Assembly: GCA_002245135.1 (NCBI GenBank)
Contig: NGBS01000892.1
Span: forward strand, 39,191 to 103,190
DNA length: 64,000 bases
Direction: 5' to 3'
DNA from: Proteromonas lacertae
Taxonomy: Eukaryota; Sar; Bigyra; Opalinata; Proteromonadidae
Shown in pieces: positions 51,737-63,413 of the stretch. Positions within the stretch are counted from its first letter, which is position 1. Each line of letters opens with the position of its first letter. A program made the translations under genes and the position numbers. Under the pieces are notes generated by a model. The model searched no databases, was not told the origin of the DNA, and saw only the letters and a program-made list of their open reading frames with translations.

Positions 51737-52824
51737 TTAAAAATTATCAATTCTGAATATTACATTCTCTCTATTATCATTAATAATCTCAATATCTTCG
51801 TTACTCATTCCATCATCTAATATTTTATACATCCAACAATCATCAAATTCTTCTTCAACTCTATAATTCATTTTGCCATTTTCTTCTTCTTCTTCTTCTT
51901 TACTAATTCCACACATTTTGCACAATATTTCTGGAACTTTATAAGTTACTTTTTTACTGTTTAGAATACCTAATTTCACACTATTTTCATATAACAATCC
52001 CAATAAAATACCTTTCAATTCATCTTTACTTTTACTCTCGTTGTTTAATAATAATAATTTAATCATCACTTCTATTTCACTTTCACTTTCTTTATTAACC
52101 ATCATTGCAATACTTCCTTTTATTATATCACCTTCTCTATAACTAAATATTTTGCTTTCTCTCTTTTCATTCATTTCTGTTAATTCACTTTTTAACCACT
52201 TGTCATAATAACCATTATTTTCATAATCCATTGTTAATTTATAGAATTTTCTGTTTTCAATATGCATTTTCATTAATTGATCTTTATAATCATCAATACT
52301 AATCTCTTCAAATCTTCCTTTTAAATCATTCATATCATTCTTTAACATATTTAAATTATCATATGTTAGATTGTAATTGCACAACCTCATATTTTTATAA
52401 CCAAAATTTTCATAATGTTTTTGATACTTTACAATTGATGCATGTAACATACCCAATGCATAATGTTGTTCCTTCATATACTTAAAACAATAATCAAGTA
52501 ATTGACTACTGTAATGCTTACAACGATTTGATTTTTCTGTAACTACATCACCTATACCACCAACAATGTATATTTTTTCTCCTACTCTTAAATTCACTTC
52601 AAATATTGTTATTGAACTCACTATCTTCCCTTCACTTTTCATTATCTAAATAATAATAATAATAATGTATAACAATGTATAAATACAAAATGCTTACACT
52701 TGGAATTTTGATAATGACGATAAAATTTCTCTTTTGTTGGTGGTTTAGCTTTTTCATTGAAGCATTCACTAGTCATTGCACACAAATCCCATATTTCATT
52801 CTCGTTTAGTTCTTCTATATTCAT
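51737..52824 (-). CDS. GNAT-fold N-acetyltransferase-like protein (Eis-like)
   Basis: Two exons joined across intron 52646-52686 (41 nt) give 348 residues. After a start MNIEELNENEIWDLCAM, the joined sequence reads FYRHYQNSKCKHFIMKSEGKIVSSITIF, followed by a GNAT-like core (VGGIGDVVTEKSNRCKHYSSQLLDY), where the R/K-x-x-G/S-type acetyl-CoA loop is diverged (SNRCKHYSS). HASIVKYQKHYENFGYKN resembles the Y-x-x-x-GF segment that follows in Eis-like enzymes. The C-terminal half is charged and unassigned. It shares a 79-bp upstream region with the DyP gene. Substrate unknown. Confidence 0.65.
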
Positions 52825-52903
52825 CTATGCAGTTTATTTTTCTATTTTAGTAAAATACAGTGTATTTTCTAAATACTTTTTCTCTGTATTTCTTTTTTTA
52901 AAA

Positions 52904-54010
52904 ATGCCACAATACGTCACTATCCTTATAATAATTGTAGCTGTATCAATTTCTGTAGTAGCTATGATATATGCAAGTGGTTTATTTGGTTCAAGCTACA
53001 CGCAGTCAGTTCCTGTATCTTCCCAATCCTCTTCAAGTTCTTCTTCCACTTCAACTTCAGCAACAGTTGCTCCAACTCAAGCAAATGTTGCACAAAGTAC
53101 TACTAGTGGAAATACTCCTCAAAGCTGTATTTTACCTGAAACCTCGAAATCTGCATTTTTTGGAGTTTATCAAGTTGTTTATGATGTAACAACCGCTGAT
53201 GGTAAAACAAAATTGGTTGAATTCGGTAAAAAGTTCACTTCAGTAATGAAGGAAAATAATGTGAATGGTTGTATAAGTTACAGTAATAAATTATGGAAGT
53301 ATTTAATAGAAAATAATAAAAATGGCTTATTAGATACAGCAGGTGAAATAATAGACTTCCCAGGCTATAATACAGGAACAAATCTTCAATATGACATGTA
53401 CATTCATATCCACAGTGAAAACGAAGAAAATGTAAAAAAAGTTAAAGAATTATTCACAACAGAAATATCAAAATTCAATCCATTTATCAATCAAAATAAT
53501 AAAGATGAAAAAGATGGTTATGTATATAATGGAGGAAGAGATTTAACAGGTTTTATCGATGGAACAAATAATCCACATGGTGATAAGAATCGTACAGATG
53601 CTGCAATTAATACTGATGGAAGTTCCTATACAATGGTACAAAGATATATTCACGATCTGGCCAAATGGCAACAAGTGGATGTAAAGAATCAAGAGATGGT
53701 GATTGGTAGAACAAAAGATAATTCAACTGAATTAAATCCATTACCTCCAGATAGTCATGTTCATCAAGCTGATCAAGGAACTTCATTATTTATTGTAAGA
53801 CAAAGCTTCCCATATGGTAAAGACAGTGATAATGAGAAAGGATTATGGTTTACTGCTTATTGTAAGACAATCAAGACATTTGATACTTTATTAAAGAGAA
53901 TTAATGGAATGGGAGATGATAAAGTGAAAGATAAGTTGATGAGTTATACCAAACCTGTTACTGGTTCTTATTTCTTTGTTCCTAGTGTTGAGATGCTTAC
54001 TAAATTGTAA
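52904..54010 (+). CDS. DyP-type haem peroxidase with N-terminal membrane anchor
   Basis: Single-exon gene, 368 residues from ATG 52904. Residues 4-28 form a membrane helix (ILIIIVAVSISVVAMIYASG), followed by a Ser/Thr-rich linker of about 45 residues and the peroxidase domain. The DyP signature GGRDLTGFIDGTNNP gives the GxxDG catalytic Asp; the proximal His lies in PDSHVHQADQGTS, and the distal Arg in VRQSFPYG. The C-terminus SYFFVPS is also typical. Family members oxidise dyes and other substrates with H2O2. The anchor suggests a membrane-attached enzyme facing the secretory or extracellular side. The open frame extends upstream to 52757, but that part overlaps the divergent acetyltransferase start and is not needed. 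Confidence 0.93.
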   Translation: MPQYVTILIIIVAVSISVVAMIYASGLFGSSYTQSVPVSSQSSSSSSSTSTSATVAPTQANVAQSTTSGNTPQSCILPETSKSAFFGVYQVVYDVTTADGKTKLVEFGKKFTSVMKENNVNGCISYSNKLWKYLIENNKNGLLDTAGEIIDFPGYNTGTNLQYDMYIHIHSENEENVKKVKELFTTEISKFNPFINQNNKDEKDGYVYNGGRDLTGFIDGTNNPHGDKNRTDAAINTDGSSYTMVQRYIHDLAKWQQVDVKNQEMVIGRTKDNSTELNPLPPDSHVHQADQGTSLFIVRQSFPYGKDSDNEKGLWFTAYCKTIKTFDTLLKRINGMGDDKVKDKLMSYTKPVTGSYFFVPSVEMLTKL

Positions 54011-54149
54011 AATAATATAAAGATTTATTAATTAAAAGGTAAATGATAAAAATTCTTGATTTATTCATAATTCATTTACTATCATAAAAACTAATATACA
54101 ATATTAAAAAATTAAATTATAAAAATAAAAAAAAATAAATCATTTCTAT

Positions 54150-55429
54150 TTACTTCAAATTCTTCTTCCCAACTTCATAACTATCATCATTATTATGTAA
54201 ATAACTAAACAATGCTAATAAATCAGCAGGACCTGCTTTATGCCAAGCAGTTCTATTATTTAAAAACAATCTATTCCATTTATTAGGTAATTTATTAATA
54301 GGTCTAGCCATTCTTTTCAATGTTATATTCCTCTTAGCAGCGACTAATCCAAAATATACATCTTCAATATATAAAGGATGAATTGTAAATGAAGCATTCA
54401 CAATCTATTAATAATAATAATAAACAAATATAAATTCATACAACTTTCAACACATCCATAGGATGGACATAAAAACAACCACTCAAATAAGGATGATATC
54501 TTTTCCCTTGATATAATTCTTCAAATATTGAGTTCTTATGATAAGGATTACGTATTACTTTACCATGAGGGATTGGTCTACCAATTGAAGTCATTTTCAA
54601 TGGAGGCTCATCAATAGGAACCATTTCTTCTCTAATTATTTTCTCTAAGTTGATATATAAATCAGCATCAGATTTAAAGAAATATTTTATTTTTGGACAA
54701 TTATAAATCGTCCAATTATATGATAAGATTATTCCAATGGTTATATTTAAATAGGTATTTTTGTAGTTAAATTGTACAATGTCGTGGTATTTGTTATTTT
54801 CCATTTCCAACAGTTTTTGCTCAGTTTCATTACCATAATTAACTCCCATAAAAAACATTGTTTTTATACGATATCCTTCTATTACTTTCATTGTACCCCA
54901 AGTATGTCGCAATGCCACTCGGTATGCAAACTGTTGAGGACCAATATGAATGCCATTAAGGATATCTGGTGAATCGGCACAAAAATCTGGTGAATCAAAC
55001 AGTAGATTGTTGTAATTTTCATCTGGATATAGTATCAGCTGGTCAGATAATTTATAAGGTTTACGCATATAATACTCAGAACGAACTTGTTTGCCTTCAT
55101 AACAATCTCTTGCTGTTGTAGGATGTTGAATGGCACATTCTACAATTTCTTTGCTTTTCGAAATTATTGACTCTTTTATTCCATTCTCTAATCTATCATA
55201 TTCATTATTTGAGAATTGATTGATTATAGTATGTCTAATAAATACAAATTTTTATATATAAATATCTATACATCTGATAAAATGGTTTAGTGATGTTACT
55301 TAAGGAATTATCAGCAATTTTTCTTGGAATATTCGTTACTACTGTGAAATTCAGTAGATTTCTATAAAATGAAAAGAAATATAACAAAATGGCAAGTAAA
55401 AATCCTAGTTTAAGCTTTTTGTGAGTCAT
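54150..55429 (-). CDS. GT31 beta-1,3-galactosyltransferase-like enzyme
   Basis: Three exons joined across introns 55235-55271 and 54405-54441 (37 nt each) give 401 residues. It starts with a type II signal anchor (LKLGFLLAILLYFFSFY), then a stem, then GT31 motifs in order: YRVALRHTWG, KTMFFMGV, HDIVQFNYKNTYLNITIG, KYFFKSDADLYINL (DxD-type acidic site), RYHPYLSGCFYV and IEDVYFG. Family members transfer Gal or GlcNAc to glycan acceptors in the Golgi using UDP-sugars. Donor and acceptor cannot be told. The second intron contains a TAA/TTA repeat. Confidence 0.9.
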
Positions 55430-55833
55430 TTCAAAAACAGTAACGGATATTATTATTTAAATTCAAAATTTGGTTTTTATGTGATGTAATCTTTTTTAAA
55501 TATGTTTAATAGGTAAGTTTATGTGTTACTATACTATTCACATAATTAGAAAAAGAGAAACACAGATTAATGAAATTCTTCTAGTATTTCTTTAATCAAA
55601 TATATGTTATTGTAGTGACAATAAAATTCATACAATGGTTAAAATATTATAACAATTGCTTTAATTATTTATTTGTGTTATTTGGAACAAAAAATATTGA
55701 ATACTTTGTATTTCAATAAACATATTCATATACAATGCATCAAATCAATAAATACTAACTATATAATGAGAAAATCACAAAATAATAACAATACACTTAA
55801 TACAGTTGTGTATTACAAGTGTATTAAAAAATA
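55430..55833. other. 404-bp intergenic region between divergent genes
   Basis: AT-rich DNA between the GT31 start and the Sel1-gene start. It should hold both promoters. No ORF, RNA gene or clear motif was recognised. Confidence 0.5.
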
Positions 55834-57301
55834 ATGTTCCGATTTCAATATAGAGGTGTTATTAAAGCTGTTAGTAGATATGTATCATCTAAAAATGCGC
55901 TATTTAAACCATATTCAATGTTCATAAAGCCAAATTTACAGACTTCTTTCAGAAATCCACTTTTATTTCAATATTTTAATCAATTTTCAACAGATCAATT
56001 TCCATCAAAAATAATACCACCAAGTGAAGAATCTTTAAAACCAAATCCAGATAAAGTAGAATCTTTACTCAACAAACTAAAAGAGTTAGGAATAAATGAT
56101 GCTGGTAAAGAACGAGAAATTGAAAATGCTGCAAAAAGAGGAGAGCTTAATGAAATATATGAAATTTCAAAAATAATGAAGAAAGATGAAAGTACTCTAG
56201 AATTCAGTATATTCTGTCTAATGATCGCCGGTATAAAATACATAAATATATAATCAAAATAGCCAAAGCTGGTCACATAGAAGCAGAATTCGCAATTGGA
56301 CATATGTATAGTCAAAAGTTAATATTAGCAAATGAAAAAGATAAAGCAAGAGAAACTTACAAAAAGAAAGCAATAGATACATTAAAACTAGCAGTAAATC
56401 ATGGTTCAATAAAAGCACTAGTTCAATTGGGTAACATATATACTTATTGTGGAGAAATAACCAATGCAATTAGTTGTTATGAAAAAGCCATTGAATGTAA
56501 AGATGTTAATAATAATAATAATAGACATGTCAGTGATGCATTCTATAATTTAGCGATGTTATATTGTGGTGGGATTGGTGGATGTCCAGTTGATGTGAAT
56601 AAAGCAAAATCGTATTTACTATCAGCTTGTAAAATGAGTATTTTATCTTATTTTTTTATTTTATTATATTAATAGATGATGCTTCAGCCTTATATTTCTT
56701 AGGTCAAAGTTATTTAGTTGGTTGTAAAGAAATGGATATTGAAAAAGATGTGTTAAAAGCGATTGAATATTTAAAAGCATCAGCAGAACAGAATAATGGT
56801 GATGCTTTGACAAGCCTTGGACAAATATTCAGATATGGAGAAGGCTCAATTCCAATCGATAAAAAGATGATGAAAGTGTGTTATGAAAATGCCATAAAAT
56901 GTGGTAGTGGAAGAAGTGCTTTTATTTTGGCAGATATTTATTTCAATGGTAGTGATGGTTTTGAAAAAAATTATGTTCAAGCTTTGAAATTGTATAATCA
57001 AGCTGCAGATTTGGGATTTACTGAAGGATGGTATTGTAGTGGTGTGATGTATTACAATGGATATGGTTGTGAAAAGGATTATAAAGTAGCATTTGATTGT
57101 TATAAGAAAGCTGCTGAAGATGGTAATTTAGAGGCGTTGAAAAATGTATATTAATAATTATTTTATATATTTGGATAGATGGCGAGTATGTATTACTTAG
57201 GAGAGGGAGTTGAGAAAGATATTGCATCAGCTAAATCATTATTGAAATTTGTGGAGAAAGAAGAAGCTAAAAGAAAGAATAATCCAAAAGAAGAGGAATA
57301 A
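55834..57301 (+). CDS. Sel1-like repeat protein with organelle-type presequence
   Basis: Four exons (introns 56231-56262, 56638-56675, 57146-57178; 32, 38 and 33 nt) give 454 residues. The first 45 residues (MFRFQYRGVIKAVSRYVSSK) are Arg/Lys/Ser-rich, lack acidic residues and could form an amphipathic helix, as in mitochondrial-type targeting signals. After a linker come at least eight Sel1-type TPR repeats (for example ALVQLGNIYTYCGEITNAISCYEKAI, AFYNLAMLYCGG, YCSGVMYYNGYGCEKDYKVAFDCYKKAAE). Sel1 repeats mediate protein interactions. An organellar location is inferred from the presequence only. Confidence 0.87.
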
Positions 57302-57470
57302 GTGATTTGTAATAAAAATATTCTAAATAAATACTCCAGTTTTGTTTTTCTATTTGTTCTCACTATTAATAGCTTATTATTTGTATTGTAGAATGTTTGC
57401 ACACAATTAGAAAAAAATAAAAAAATACTATTCGTTACAAAATATCAAAGAATTTGCGTTTTTTAATTTG

Positions 57471-58646
57471 ATGGGTATTTGTTCTTCCCATGCCTTTGAG
57501 AATGATTTAAGTAATATGCTACAGGAACATATAAATGTTGATAAAGAAAAACAGAAGAAAATAGTGAAACTTCTAATTCTAGGTATTTATTTATTGAATA
57601 TGATATAGGTCCTGGTGATTCAGGAAAGAGTACTATTAGAAAACAATTTCAGATTATCCATTGTAAAGGATTTAGTGATGCTGACAGAATTGCAGTATAT
57701 TCATGTTTATAATATTTGTAGTATCGATCAATAATTCACTCTAACATAATCCAAAGTTTACAAGCTTTAATTCGAGGTACAAGAGATCTTCCTTTTATCA
57801 AACAGCCAATATTACCAGAAAACGCTGTATTTATTATTTTATTATTATAATCAATAGGAAGCTGTAAGTTATATATTAAACTGTAATAAAGTCACAATAA
57901 TTAACAAAGAAGATGTAGAACTATTTACTGAACTATGGAATGATCCAGCAATACAAGCAGCACTACAATATGAGAATTTATTACAATTAGAAGGCTGCAT
58001 TCAATATTATATGAAGGATCTGGAAAGAATAACTGACTTTGATTATGTTCCATCTGATGATGATATTGTACACTGTAGAAAACGAACCGTTGGAGTAGAG
58101 AAATTACAGTTTGTATATGAAGGTGCACAATTCTTAGTAGTAGATGTAGGAGGGCAAAGGAATGAAAGAAGAAAATGGATTAATCACTTCGATAATGTTG
58201 ATGCGTTATTATTTGTAGCTAGTTTATCAGAATATGATCAAGTATTACGAGAAGATCAATCTACAAAGAGATTAGATGAATCACTTAATTTATTCAGAGA
58301 AATGTGTAAAAATCCCGATTTTGCAGAACATGATATGATATTACTACTAAATAAGAAAGATCTATTTATGGAGAAAATAACAAGGAAAAATGACTTGGCG
58401 AAATTCTATCCTGAGTTCAAATGCCCTGAAGGAAAAGATCTTGTGAATAGTGGAAGAGATTTTATATTTGACATGTATAAGAAGATATTTGATGAAGTTA
58501 AACACCATATAATACGATCAGATGGAAGTGAAGCTAATTTAGTATCATTTACTACTTGTGCAACTTCTACTTCTAGTATACGACAGACATTTGAAGCATG
58601 TAATGTACTAATTAGAAAGAGAAATTTAAGCTCTTCTGGTTTGTAG
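57471..58646 (+). CDS. Heterotrimeric G-protein alpha subunit
   Basis: Four exons (introns 57583-57608, 57695-57721, 57827-57857; 26, 27 and 31 nt) give 363 residues. MGICSS fits N-myristoylation at Gly2 and palmitoylation at Cys4. G1 is GPGDSGKST, with Asp where nearly all G-alphas have Glu (GESGKST). A helical domain follows, then switch I CRKRTVG, keeping the catalytic Arg and the Mg-binding Thr. G3 is DVGGQRNERRKW, G4 LLLNKKDLF, and G5 TCATSTSSI. The C-terminus RKRNLSSSGL departs from animal classes, so receptor specificity cannot be guessed. It could be regulated by the 7TM-RGS protein encoded at 39.8-42.1 kb. Confidence 0.95.
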
Positions 58647-58802
58647 ATTATGTTATTTTATATGTTGTTATTGTTGTAGATAATGTTCATTTAATATTTA
58701 ATTTTTTCTTTATAATAATTACTGTTGTTGATTATAAATGCAATGAAATAAACAATTTACAACTGAAAAACAGATGAAAAAAGAAAGAAAGAAAAAAAGC
58801 TT

Positions 58803-60235
58803 TTATTCCTTTTCTTCAACTTCTACATTATTATTATTATTATTATTTTGTTCACTATTCAATGAATTACTAATATCATTTTTATGTTCAACAATCTCAT
58901 GAATTGTATTGGTTACATTTTCACATAATTCATTTATTCTATCACTAGCAGTAGTATTTGGTACTGTAGCAGCAGCTGTAGTTGTAGTACTATTTGTATC
59001 AGTTTGTATTTGTACATCATTTCCATTATTCATTCTACAATATTCTAATAACAGATTACTGCAACAATTTGAACTCATTGATATTTCATTCAAACTGCTA
59101 CTAACTAAATTAATCAGATTTCTATCAATAACTACATTAGTTAATAATAGTTCTGATAATTGTAAAAGTGGACTAATTGATTCACTTAATATTAACATTA
59201 ACTTTTGTAATAATTCACCAATCATCTAAATTAAAAAATATATTAAAAAATATTAATATATATAAATATATATACTTCATTTATTGTACGATTATTATTT
59301 TCAATATTCACAGGACTCTGACGTAAAGAATTGTTTAATGAACTCATTCTTCTTTCAGTATTACTTAATATTTCAAATATATAATTGTAATTACTAGATA
59401 TTGATGAATTATTTAATTGATGGGATGATGATGGTGGTGGAGATTGTTGTTGTTGTTGTTGATTATGATGGTGACGATTATTTGCACTGACTGTTGTAAT
59501 ATGAATAGTTCGACTACTATTTGTTCTTCTTCTTCTATCATCACCTTCTACATCATTAGATCTACGTCTTCTTACACCATGAGTTGATGATCTTCCTGTT
59601 GATGATGTTGATGTTCTTCCTGTAGAAGCTGCAGCAGGAGGAGGAGGTTGTTGTTGTTGTGCAGTAGTAGTAGTTGATGATGTTGATGTTGAAGTAGATT
59701 GTTGTTGTTGTTGTTGAAATCTTGTTGGATTAGTGATTGAATGCAAGATTGTATTTAACATATCCATATTTATTCCACTGCCTGAAGAACCTCCTCCATG
59801 ATTTGGCTCTTCTAATACCATTGATATAGAGAATGAAGAGGATGAAACTGGCTATTGATAAAGATATAAAAACGTTTGATTATACACTTGTTGTTGAGTG
59901 GGTTGATTCTGAACTTGTTGAATTTGTAGTATCGCTTGTACCATTAGCTGCAGATGATTCTCTGGAAGAATGATGAGATGGGTCCTATGAAAATAACTAA
60001 TTTCGAAAAATACCAAATTTCTTCGTACCATATGTATTACACATCCATCACTAATACCATAATCAGAGAGTAATGAACCGGGCTGCATAAGTTGCCCTCT
60101 AAAAATTAGTCTTTGTTGATTAGTTGGCATATTACACTTTTCAGCAATTGCCTTCGATAAAGTGTCAATTGACGCATTATCTGGCACTTCTAAATTTACA
60201 TCATCTTGATCTAATATTCTTATTTTAAGTTTCAT
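58803..60235 (-). CDS. Ubiquitin-like-domain protein (BAG6/ubiquilin-like start)
   Basis: Four exons (introns of 29 and 34 nt within 59850-60030, and 59226-59275, 50 nt) give 439 residues. Residues 1-72 are a ubiquitin-like domain (MKLKIRILDQDDVNLEV, QQRLIFRGQLMQPG, SDYGISDGCVIHMVRR), without the terminal GG of ubiquitin. The rest is low complexity: Ser/Thr stretches, CAG-type poly-Gln runs, poly-Pro, an RRRRSNDVEGDDRRRR patch, and a final leucine-rich helical part (LLQKLMLILSESISPLLQLSELLL). The layout resembles BAG6-type quality-control proteins more than ubiquilins, since no STI1 or UBA domain is visible. The precise family is uncertain. Confidence 0.8.
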
Positions 60236-60458
60236 TATTTTAGCTCGTTTATCTCAAGCTTACTTCTTTTTCAAAATAGTTTTTAAAAACACAAAAAGAC
60301 AAATATAATATAGAAATATACTGTTAATAATATACAATTAAATAACTACATATTTGCTGATTGTATAAATAGTTTTTTAATGATTTAAATTTCTGTTGGA
60401 TGTTTTGTGGTGGTTGTATCATACAAAGAAGTAAAGGATCTATCTTTCCGGTTTCCTC

Positions 60459-61843
60459 TCAGTTATTGCAGGTGATTGTAAAAGATGAGTGAAATTTGAA
60501 TGAGTTTTTAGCTCTTGGTCTACAATTGTTTATAAGCTTTGCTTCAAGACTAGTTCGTCTTGAAGCTGGATTAGAATGTATAAAATTAGTATCAATTGGA
60601 GATAATTCTGCATTTCTTCCAATACGACTATATCTGCCATGTAATTTAAGGATAGGGATCTTTGGGCTGTTTTCAACTTTGTTACTGTTATCTATTAATG
60701 ATAAATTTGAAAAGGTTAATTCTATTGGTGAATGTGAAAAATTCTTTCTATTATCATTTCTATAATTTATAAAGAATTGATCAACTGAATAGAACTCTTC
60801 ATAAGGACAAAATGTTCTAAATAATCTTACAGGAAATGGTTCTGCATGAAGATCAAAATTTGGTTTATATCTTTTTATACAAATAAACAATATATTGTTA
60901 TATGTTATTTCAGAATCAAAACAATCATAATCATATTTATCAGGATGGGGAATTGATTTTATTAGATTCTTTATAGATGTTTTACATGGTAATGGCCTAT
61001 ATTTACATTTATGAAGTGTTTGATATTCGTGTATATCACCTATATGTTTCTTTCTATTGAATATTGAATAATAAATATCAGTCTCTTTAAATATTAATTC
61101 AATTAACTTCTTTCTGATTTTAAATAAATTCTCCCAACATGACCACGTCTTTGTTACTAAGGAATAGAACTGTGCAAAAGTAATGATGCCGTCTTTATTA
61201 CTATACATAAGAATAAACATCAAGAAAATGATTATTATACATATCATATTGATTAAACACACTTTTAATAATAATTTCATTTTTACTTCTGCTATGTAGC
61301 AATGTTTGTAAGCTCAAAATATCTTCCTATAAACATTTTATTATACATATTGAATAAATACTAGAGAAATTTCATACCTTGAATCAGAATTAATGTGTAA
61401 AACAACTATAACATTATATAATATTCCCTGATATACAATAAAAAAGAGCTGGAGTTGGACTAAAACACACAATGATCACAAAACAAAAGAATGTATTCCA
61501 GTCACTTAAGCAGTTGTCTACATTTTAAATCTAACAATATTTATACTGTTTCTCCTAAAAAATAATTCATATAATTGGTATGTTCTTGTGTGTAATAACT
61601 GAGATAGTCCTTTTTCAAAAGATTCTTTATTACTACTTTTTAAATGTAGATTAACAAATACCATATTAGCTGCTTATGTATCTTTTGATCATTATTATTT
61701 CTTCATTATTCATATATTAGAATGTTACTTTTCAAAATCATACTAAAGAAATATTTTGCACAAAGTCTAGATGACTTGTTCAAACCATTAACATCTCTAT
61801 CTGGTTGAAGGATATTCTCATCATTACATGTATTGATGCTCAT
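60459..61843 (-). pseudogene. EF-hand-like/TM family, copy 6 (5' lesions)
   Basis: Sixth family member. From the ATG at 61843 the N-terminal exon ends with SSRLCAKYFF. Where intron 1 should end, the sequence reads TAATATATGAAT, lacking the AG seen in paralogues. Exon 2 is one base short (51 versus 52 nt), putting a stop in frame. From about 61640 downstream the frame is intact: DWNTFFCFVIIVCFSPTPALFY, intron (about 61405-61435), SDSRYEISL, an extra intron (about 61326-61360) unique to this copy, EDILSLQTLL, the EF-hand intron, loop DINKDGIITFAQ, LFKIRKKLIELIF, IFNRKKHIGDI, YRPLPC, IPHPDKYDYD, and the tail. The 3' half is well preserved, so recent decay or sequence errors are both possible. 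Confidence 0.55.
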
Positions 61844-63043
61844 TTAAAAAAAATAACCAACATAAAAGACTTGGCTTGAGCAGTTTTGAACTTTATTAAA
61901 TATTCTTCCTTCAGCAGTGTATTTATCGTCATCATAATCCTATACATTGTAGTAAGTACATTATTTTCGACTTGTGAGTATATCTGAATAGCTTAGTCTC
62001 GAAGAATGGATGAAAGATGCGATAGAGATACATTGTTTGATAATAAATACAATAATAATGTTATAGAACAATTTAAAATTTGGGAATTAACAAACATTTT
62101 AAAATAAGAGAGTATATCATTTCTTGGAGGAAATATAGAATGATTAGTTTAAATAGTATTGGAAATATAAAGAATGATTGTTTGCTAGAAAAGAAATCAA
62201 ATTAGAATTTCTATCAAAAGAAATGGTAAAGAAAGAGATTGAAATATTAAAATTTGTGAGTGCCACTATACACTATAAAAAATAATTCGCATTGAATTTT
62301 ATTTTGCAAATAGGATTACAATACTTGGCTCAGATCTGGTTTGTCAATATTTGACTTTTATACCTTTTTCTTTTGTTTTTTTCATTATGTTAGAGATTAA
62401 ATTAAGATAAGATTTTTTGTATATCTAGTGATCTCATATTCTGCTTTACATATAGCTATAAAACAAAGAATTCTATTTTTTGATGTATTTTTGAATGAAG
62501 TGAAATATAAATACTAACTATATAAACTTGAAGTACAGTACATACTAAGTTAAATTATACCATAAAATAAAAGCTGCACTTGCAGTCTAAAAAAATATGA
62601 ACAAATTTCTCAAGTCCTTAAATTTTTACTATTTTATATATATATTTCTAAACAACAAACAAAATTAAAGGTATGGTAATATTTTTATCGCTTAACCATC
62701 ATATAACTTAGAATGGATTTTGAGAAGTGGTAAATAATTTTATTAAACTTATAATATTAATTGGTCTAAGCCAATACAATATAGTGAATCTGTTATATAT
62801 GCTGTGTATGTGTATTATAATAAATATGTTCAAATACTGAATAAGCATCTATATTACAACTATTTATATGTTATATCTACTTTACATAGTTTAATTTATA
62901 CAAAATAACGAGTGAATAGATTGAACTAATTGAGTAAATTGAAAAAAATAAATCGGGTAAAATTTATTCTTTACATTGTCAATGTAATAACAAACGTAAT
63001 TGAATTTATTTAATTGATATTTTGATTAGTATTTTACTAAGAT
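61844..63043. other. 1.2-kb gene-poor region
   Basis: AT-rich DNA with frequent stops on both strands. One short frame near 62027 (MDERCDRDTLFDNKYNNNVI, stop after about 34 codons) is too short to call and could be a gene remnant. No repeat, RNA gene or intron-joined model was recognised. Confidence 0.5.
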
Positions 63044-63385
63044 ATGAAATTTATTAAAGATTTAATTAACAAATTCCCAAGAATAGTATCCTTAAAGCCA
63101 ATTATCTTAAATAATTCTATAATCCTAACAGATAATGCTTTAAAAGAATACAAATGTGCAGATGATGTTATTGGTACATTCAAAAATAAAAATATATATA
63201 TATCCACAAATGATCAACATACAGTAATTACATATATACGTTATAACATAATACTAATAATAGATTCATCATACATAAGTACAGAAGTAATAAGAATATT
63301 TATAACTCCATTATTATACCAAAAAGATATTTTGTTTTATGTTGATGACTATGTTGATGATTTTTTGAAGATTTTCTATTTTTAG
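63044..63385 (+). CDS. Hypothetical protein, 113 aa
   Basis: A small open frame starting MKFIKDLINKFPRIVSLK, rich in Ile, Lys, Asn and Tyr, ending DDYVDDFLKIFYF. No signal peptide or known motif. It lies 28 bp upstream of another frame with similar composition, and the two could be parts of one gene. Confidence 0.4.
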   Translation: MKFIKDLINKFPRIVSLKPIILNNSIILTDNALKEYKCADDVIGTFKNKNIYISTNDQHTVITYIRYNIILIIDSSYISTEVIRIFITPLLYQKDILFYVDDYVDDFLKIFYF

Positions 63386-63413
63386 TAAATATAGTTTATA
63401 GTTATAATATACA

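Noticed and set aside
52757-52903. Longer N-terminus for the DyP protein from 52757
   Set aside because: It overlaps the start of the divergent acetyltransferase gene, and the Met at 52904 directly precedes a good membrane anchor.
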